This document shows positions 60,177 to 64,000 of a DNA stretch of 64,000 bases, one piece after another. Where the stretch lies: assembly GCA_927797885.1 (NCBI GenBank), contig OV696605.1, positions 2,765,157 to 2,829,156 of the forward strand. Reading direction: 5' to 3'. The notes beneath the pieces were generated by a model that saw only the letters and a list, made by a program, of their open reading frames with translations, was not told the origin of the DNA and did no database searches. Each line of letters starts with the position of its first letter. The stretch's first letter is position 1. The DNA comes from Gloeomargaritales cyanobacterium VI4D9 (GTDB lineage Bacteria > Cyanobacteriota > Cyanobacteriia > Gloeomargaritales > Gloeomargaritaceae). A program made the translations under genes and the position numbers.

Positions 60177-61127
60177 TTAACTCCCCAATAGTTCCGGGTC
60201 TTGGAACAAGGGGGTGCTGAGATACCGTTCCCCAAAACTGGGCTGCACCATTACAACCATTTTCCCAGCATTTTCCGGGCGTTTTGCTACCTGGACCGCC
60301 GCCGCCAAAGCCGCTCCACTAGAAATTCCCGATAGCAGTGCCTCTTCCCGTGCCAGTTTGCGCCCCCACAGGATGGCATCCCCATCACTAATGGGGATCA
60401 CTTCATCAATCAAATCCATTTGCAATACCTCCGGCACAAACCCCGCCCCAATGCCTTGGATTTTGTGCGACCCCGGTGCCCCCCCGGAAAGAACAGGACT
60501 GTTGGCCGGTTCTACGGCAATGGCTTGAAAGCTCGGTTTGCGGGGCTTCAGCGTCCGGGCTACCCCCGTAATGGTGCCGCCAGTGCCCACCCCTGCGACC
60601 AAAATATCAATGCCACCGTCCGTGTCCTGCCACAACTCCTCGGCAGTCGTCAGGGCGTGAATTTCCGGGTTGGCCGGGTTTTGGAACTGTTGCAACATAT
60701 AGGCATTGGGGGTGGTTTCCACCAGCTGTCGGGCAGTACGAATGGCGCCGCCCATCCCTTCCATTCCAGGGGTCAGTACCAATTTGGCACCGTAGGCACG
60801 CAACATCGCCCGCCGCTCCAGGCTCATGGTCTCCGGCATGGTCAAAATCAGGTCATACCCCCGCGCTGCTGCCACCATCGCCAAGGCAATGCCCGTATTA
60901 CCAGAGGTGGGTTCCACCAGCACCGTTTCCCCCGGCCTGATTAAGCCTGCCCGTTCCGCCGCTACGACCATGTGCAGACCAATTCGGTCTTTGACCGAGG
61001 CCGCCGGGTTCATACTCTCTAACTTAACCACAATCTCCGCTACACAACCGTGAGCCGCAGGAATCCGGTTCAGACGCACCAACGGGGTACGCCCAATCAA
61101 TTCAGTGATGCTGTTGGCAATACGCAT
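60177..61127 (-). CDS. cysK: Cysteine synthase A (O-acetylserine sulfhydrylase)
   Basis: 316 residues, fold-type II PLP enzyme. The Schiff-base lysine is in [10 protein letters not shown] (about 46), the substrate loop is PTSGNTGIA (about 73-81), the phosphate cup is [10 protein letters not shown] (about 176-185) and SSG at 267 closes the site. It makes cysteine from O-acetylserine and sulfide. It lies 13 bp after the Rrf2 regulator gene on the same strand, so the two are one operon. In Bacillus, CysK binds CymR (an Rrf2 protein) to control sulfur genes. Confidence 0.95.
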   Translation of the reverse strand: MRIANSITELIGRTPLVRLNRIPAAHGCVAEIVVKLESMNPAASVKDRIGLHMVVAAERAGLIRPGETVLVEPTSGNTGIALAMVAAARGYDLILTMPETMSLERRAMLRAYGAKLVLTPGMEGMGGAIRTARQLVETTPNAYMLQQFQNPANPEIHALTTAEELWQDTDGGIDILVAGVGTGGTITGVARTLKPRKPSFQAIAVEPANSPVLSGGAPGSHKIQGIGAGFVPEVLQMDLIDEVIPISDGDAILWGRKLAREEALLSGISSGAALAAAVQVAKRPENAGKMVVMVQPSFGERYLSTPLFQDPELLGS

Positions 61128-61140
61128 AGGGCTAGGTTGG

Positions 61141-61566
61141 TCAAATGTAATACATCAAATCTCGCCGCCGCAGGTTGTCCCGTTGCTGGCACAGGTCCTT
61201 TAGGGTATATCCCTGCCAGATCACCTGGGTTGCCTGCTGGGTTTCCTGCCACACCTGGCGAATCACCATCCGCTCGGGGGTATCCGCTGGGCTAGCGGCG
61301 GGAGCTTCTCCCTCCAAACACTGCCACACCTGGAACAGGTTGATCTGCCAAGGGGAACGAGCCAAAAAATAACCGCCCTTGGCTCCCCGCTGACTCCGCA
61401 CCAGATTAGACCGGCGGAGAACGGCTAGCAGTTGCTCTAAGTAACGGTCGGGAATGGCTTGCTCTTGGGCAATTTGACTAATTTGGACGGGTTCATCCTG
61501 GCCGAAACCATCGGCGAGAGCCATTAGCGCCAGGAGAGCGTACTCAATTTTGCAGGACAATTCCAC
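61141..61566 (-). CDS. Rrf2-family regulator, CymR-like (no Fe-S cysteines)
   Basis: 141 residues. The Rrf2 winged helix is clear: [18 protein letters not shown], then the recognition region [32 protein letters not shown] (about 38-69). Cysteines occur only at residues 5, 83 and about 125, with no C-x5-C-x5-C of IscR, so an Fe-S cluster is unlikely and it is more like CymR. It is the first gene of an operon with cysK. Family knowledge suggests it represses sulfur or cysteine genes and senses sulfur status through CysK (inference). The upstream region 61567-61640 may hold its own operator but no clear palindrome was found. Confidence 0.9.
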   Translation of the reverse strand: MELSCKIEYALLALMALADGFGQDEPVQISQIAQEQAIPDRYLEQLLAVLRRSNLVRSQRGAKGGYFLARSPWQINLFQVWQCLEGEAPAASPADTPERMVIRQVWQETQQATQVIWQGYTLKDLCQQRDNLRRRDLMYYI

Positions 61567-61727
61567 AGGTCACTCTTACGGCAAAACCACTATTTCTAGT
61601 ATATACCGGTTTTCCACTCGAGTTTTATGGGTTTTATGACTTAATGGCCGTTTTATCTGGGTTTTATTTATACGGAAAAATCGGGTAAAAGGCTCAATGG
61701 AGCGACCCTGTGACCTAATTTTAGGAT

Positions 61728-61845
61728 TTACAGTCTTTTGAGTGGTTATGGGATACAGTTGAACCCCACCTGCCGCAGGTCAATCATGGTAAGCCTTTAG
61801 GATAATCGAGGCTTTTTGTATCCTTTAACTGATAAATAGGCTGTA
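61728..61845. repeat. Family C element (copy 4)
   Basis: Left TTTACAGTCTTTTGAGTGG, right GATAAATAGGCTGTAG; very close to copy 2. Confidence 0.8.
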
Positions 61846-62013
61846 GATCATGACCTGTAGCAACCCTAGATGCGAGATGACTTAAACCAGGCTCAAATAG
61901 CGATTTAATATAGTACCACACATCTTCTAAAATAACCAGACCTCCTGAAGACATCAATCATAGAGTCCTGTTGAGAATATAGTCATTCAAATCAACAAAG
62001 TTTTCTGAATAAA

Positions 62014-62132
62014 GGGCATCTCTATTTATTTGAGCCAACTATAAATCTCATCGTTGGCATCCCCATATTACCCAGAACCAAGGGCGGGGGGTGCCCCCTG
62101 CGACCGCTAACTTTGAATTTATAGAGGTGCCC
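62014..62132. repeat. Family D element (copy 2)
   Basis: 119 bp, ends GGGCATCTCTATTTATTTG and AATTTATAGAGGTGCCC. Confidence 0.8.
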
Positions 62133-62138
62133 AAATAA

Positions 62139-64000
62139 TTAAACCCCGGCGTGAGCATTGAGATAATTTTGCCACATTTGTTCTAACATTTGATCAAATT
62201 CTCGGGCAAATTGCCGCCCATTCCAGAGGGGAGAAGTGCGCCGGGACAAATATAATTTTTGCCGGATATTCTGTCGCAATTTAGCATCAGTTCCCAACCG
62301 AATCCCCCATTCCACATATTCTGCCCCATTCCAAGCAATCCCCTCCGTAATCCCGCAATTGACCAAAAAACTATAACTATTCCGTGCCGCATATTGCTGT
62401 CCCACCCGGGTCACCAAGGGCACCCCCACCCACAAAGCCTCTAGCGTTGTCGTCGCCCCATTGTAAGGATAGGTATCCAGAACCACATCCGCAATGCCCA
62501 TATTTGCCCGGTGGACATACTCATTCACATCCCGGGCTAAGAATTTCAAACGGTCTGGATTCACCCCCATTTCCTGCGCTAAATCACTGAAAAATTCTTG
62601 AATCCCTTGCTGATCCCCAATCCCCTTGAGCAGTAGATAACTGTGGGGAACTTGTTTGAGAATTTCTAATTGTAAACGCACGGTTTCATCATGGCGTTTG
62701 TAACTAGCTTGGGCACTATAAAAAATGGTGGCATCCCCTGGAATTCCCAAGTCTTCTCGGCGCAACGTTGGCACCCCAATTTCAAAGCCATCCACCCCGA
62801 TGTAGCAATGGGGTAACCGCCACAAGGTTTCCTGATAATGGGCTTGGGCATCCGCCGGTAAAACATAGGGGTCAACCACAAAATAATCCATCGTGGGAAT
62901 CCCCATCGTGTCCCAACCCAGCCAACTGACCAGCACTGGTGCCGGTTTTTGCGCCAACACCACCCCAACCACATTCAAAGTGACACTATCTAAATCAATT
63001 AAAATATCTATTTCATCGTTATAAATGTGCTCTGCCATAGCATGCGGGTCACGGTAATAGACACACCCTTGAGATTTGGGCAATAAATACTGGTGGGCAA
63101 ATTGATCCGGTTGATTCACCAGCGCATACATATAAAATTCTAATTTTTCGTGGTTCATATAATTGATGTACCAGCGCATCAACCACCCAACCGAATGCTT
63201 CCGTAGGGTATGGGAAAGGAACCCAATTCTCAATTTATCCCGCCGCCTAGGTTGATGACTAAAAACCCTACTCTTTCTTTGGATGCAGGTGGTGATCAGA
63301 CCAATGAATTTTTGTTTTAGGTATTGATTATTGGCTAAATCGTCCCGCAGGTACGGCAATAAAAATGGCACGTTAAAGGGTGCCCGAATTGTCCGTTTAA
63401 GCATATCATTGATGGTGTCAACATCCTGTTGTACAACCTGCTCTAGGGTTTGAATATAACGCTGACCAACCTCCTGATATTCCTGCTGTTTTTTTCCCCG
63501 AATATGAATCAACCCCTGGAGCATTTTATCAATCGCATCCAGTTGATGTAAAAAAGTGCCATGCTGTTGGGTTAATTCCGTCAATTGACGGGCTAACTCT
63601 AAACCAGTGCGATATTCATTCAGATGGTAAAATACACTCACCAAAAAGTAATGGTAATCGCAGTTATTCGGTTGTTGTTCAATACACCACTCTAGGAGAT
63701 GGCGGGTAAAGAGAGTGTTTTGTTTCTCATGGTGTTGAATTAGCGCACTCATAAAAATGATATTGGGAAAATTATCGATTCGTTCAACCCCTACATCTAA
63801 AAGTTCTTTTTGCCAAGGTTGGATGCTTTGGTCTTTAATTTCTTTGAAGATAATATGTAGGGTATTTTTAAGGGTTGTTAGATTAATTTGCTCCGATGGT
63901 ATTTGCTTAATGTATTGGGGGAGTTCTAGTTCTTGTAAGCGAGTAAAGTTATGATTAATTGCCAACAATTCAGCAAATAACAGTAAATTCTCAGTATTTT
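62139..64000 (-). CDS. Family 41 glycosyltransferase (SPINDLY/OGT-like), 5' end beyond window
   Basis: The reading frame stays open to the window edge; a TTG at 63968 is only an internal possibility, so the N-terminus is missing. The 620 visible codons start with a helical region of about 230 residues without clear TPR consensus, followed by the GT41 catalytic part: KLRIGFLSHTLRKHSVGW near 247, DILIDLD near 322, VSWLGWDTMGIPTMDY near 345 and the nucleotide-sugar site ADVVLDTYPYNGATTTLEALWVGVPLVT near 495. Such enzymes add GlcNAc (or fucose) to Ser/Thr of proteins. Bacterial members often modify surface or S-layer proteins. Element D2 lies just after the stop. Confidence 0.88.
   Translation of the reverse strand, partial: NTENLLLFAELLAINHNFTRLQELELPQYIKQIPSEQINLTTLKNTLHIIFKEIKDQSIQPWQKELLDVGVERIDNFPNIIFMSALIQHHEKQNTLFTRHLLEWCIEQQPNNCDYHYFLVSVFYHLNEYRTGLELARQLTELTQQHGTFLHQLDAIDKMLQGLIHIRGKKQQEYQEVGQRYIQTLEQVVQQDVDTINDMLKRTIRAPFNVPFLLPYLRDDLANNQYLKQKFIGLITTCIQRKSRVFSHQPRRRDKLRIGFLSHTLRKHSVGWLMRWYINYMNHEKLEFYMYALVNQPDQFAHQYLLPKSQGCVYYRDPHAMAEHIYNDEIDILIDLDSVTLNVVGVVLAQKPAPVLVSWLGWDTMGIPTMDYFVVDPYVLPADAQAHYQETLWRLPHCYIGVDGFEIGVPTLRREDLGIPGDATIFYSAQASYKRHDETVRLQLEILKQVPHSYLLLKGIGDQQGIQEFFSDLAQEMGVNPDRLKFLARDVNEYVHRANMGIADVVLDTYPYNGATTTLEALWVGVPLVTRVGQQYAARNSYSFLVNCGITEGIAWNGAEYVEWGIRLGTDAKLRQNIRQKLYLSRRTSPLWNGRQFAREFDQMLEQMWQNYLNAHAGV

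Larger units (their letters stand above)
61567..62138. other. Intergenic region with repeats C4 and D2
   Basis: C4 (61728-61845), a lone G-type left end TATAGTCATTCAAAT near 61979, and D2 (62014-62132). D2 ends six bases before the glycosyltransferase stop. No gene. Confidence 0.6.

Noticed and set aside
1-64000. HIP1 octamer (GCGATCGC) enrichment, common in many cyanobacteria
   Set aside because: I noticed no HIP1 sites while reading, but I could not do an exact count, so no claim is made.

Overview
The window is a stretch of cyanobacterial chromosome. Lineage markers include a ferredoxin-thioredoxin reductase variable chain (ftrV), a SipA/DUF3148 protein, DUF3288, DUF3370, a YqeG-type HAD phosphatase, a serine/alanine-glyoxylate aminotransferase of the photorespiratory type, and the purC-bamA-lpxC gene order. 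Base composition looks moderate (roughly half G+C by eye). A deep-branching unicellular form such as Gloeomargarita is a guess only; nothing here proves the genus.

Layout. 1-750: response regulator (cut by the window edge) divergent from an RsbW-like ATPase. 1283-2390: IS4-family element, copy 1. 2717-9591: a five-gene minus-strand cluster (LTXXQ lipoprotein, HydE/BioB-like radical SAM, membrane-anchored methyltransferase, HemN-like radical SAM, tandem-FHA ABC exporter); I could not assign this to a known pathway and it is the best candidate for an undescribed system. 10466-12185: GT-A-like protein and two small cyanobacterial proteins. 12554-17476: membrane protein, dgkA, YqeG, an exact 736-bp tandem duplication carrying a pentapeptide-repeat gene, pyrR, SRP RNA and a GT2 glycosyltransferase. 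17954-22650: proB, alcohol dehydrogenase, YaaW-like protein, O-antigen-ligase-like protein. 23526-30587: DUF3370, a minus-strand operon sipA-DUF3288-cbiT-alpha-mannosidase, rpsN, hydrolase. 31180-37936: carA, ccdA, DHH phosphoesterase operon, def operon, OmpR-type regulator. 38912-43439: operon purC-bamA-lpxC-DUF2470-lepB (outer-membrane assembly and secretion). 44159-53955: thrC, TldD-like protein, a CoBaHMA/HMA-like protein with internal repeats, ftrV-kinase, aroE, an M16 peptidase pair (one catalytically dead), DUF1622. 54418-58742: ABC exporter-rlmD and the aminotransferase. 58946-60053: IS4 element copy 2 with a clean target duplication. 60177-64000: cysK with a CymR-like Rrf2 regulator, and a GT41 glycosyltransferase running off the window.

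The intergenic space is very unusual: it is packed with short (about 100-140 bp) inverted-repeat elements of at least seven families, here called A to G. Several carry TA-rich ends and some are inserted inside one another. At two loci an element supplies the 3' end and stop codon of a protein gene (YqeG at 14011, the hypothetical gene at 33892). Decayed coding fragments (IS5-type transposases at 22721 and 38431, a cyanobacterial protein fragment at 23309, IS4 remnants at 2391 and 31024) lie among them.

How the genes work together: most are housekeeping (amino acids, pyrimidines and purines, envelope, translation). Sulfur and amino-acid control may link the Rrf2 regulator and cysK with a palindromic site just upstream of a good promoter before thrC, but this link is inference. 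Start codons were chosen from ribosome-binding sites, overlaps and family lengths, so several CDSs are shorter than the longest possible reading frame.
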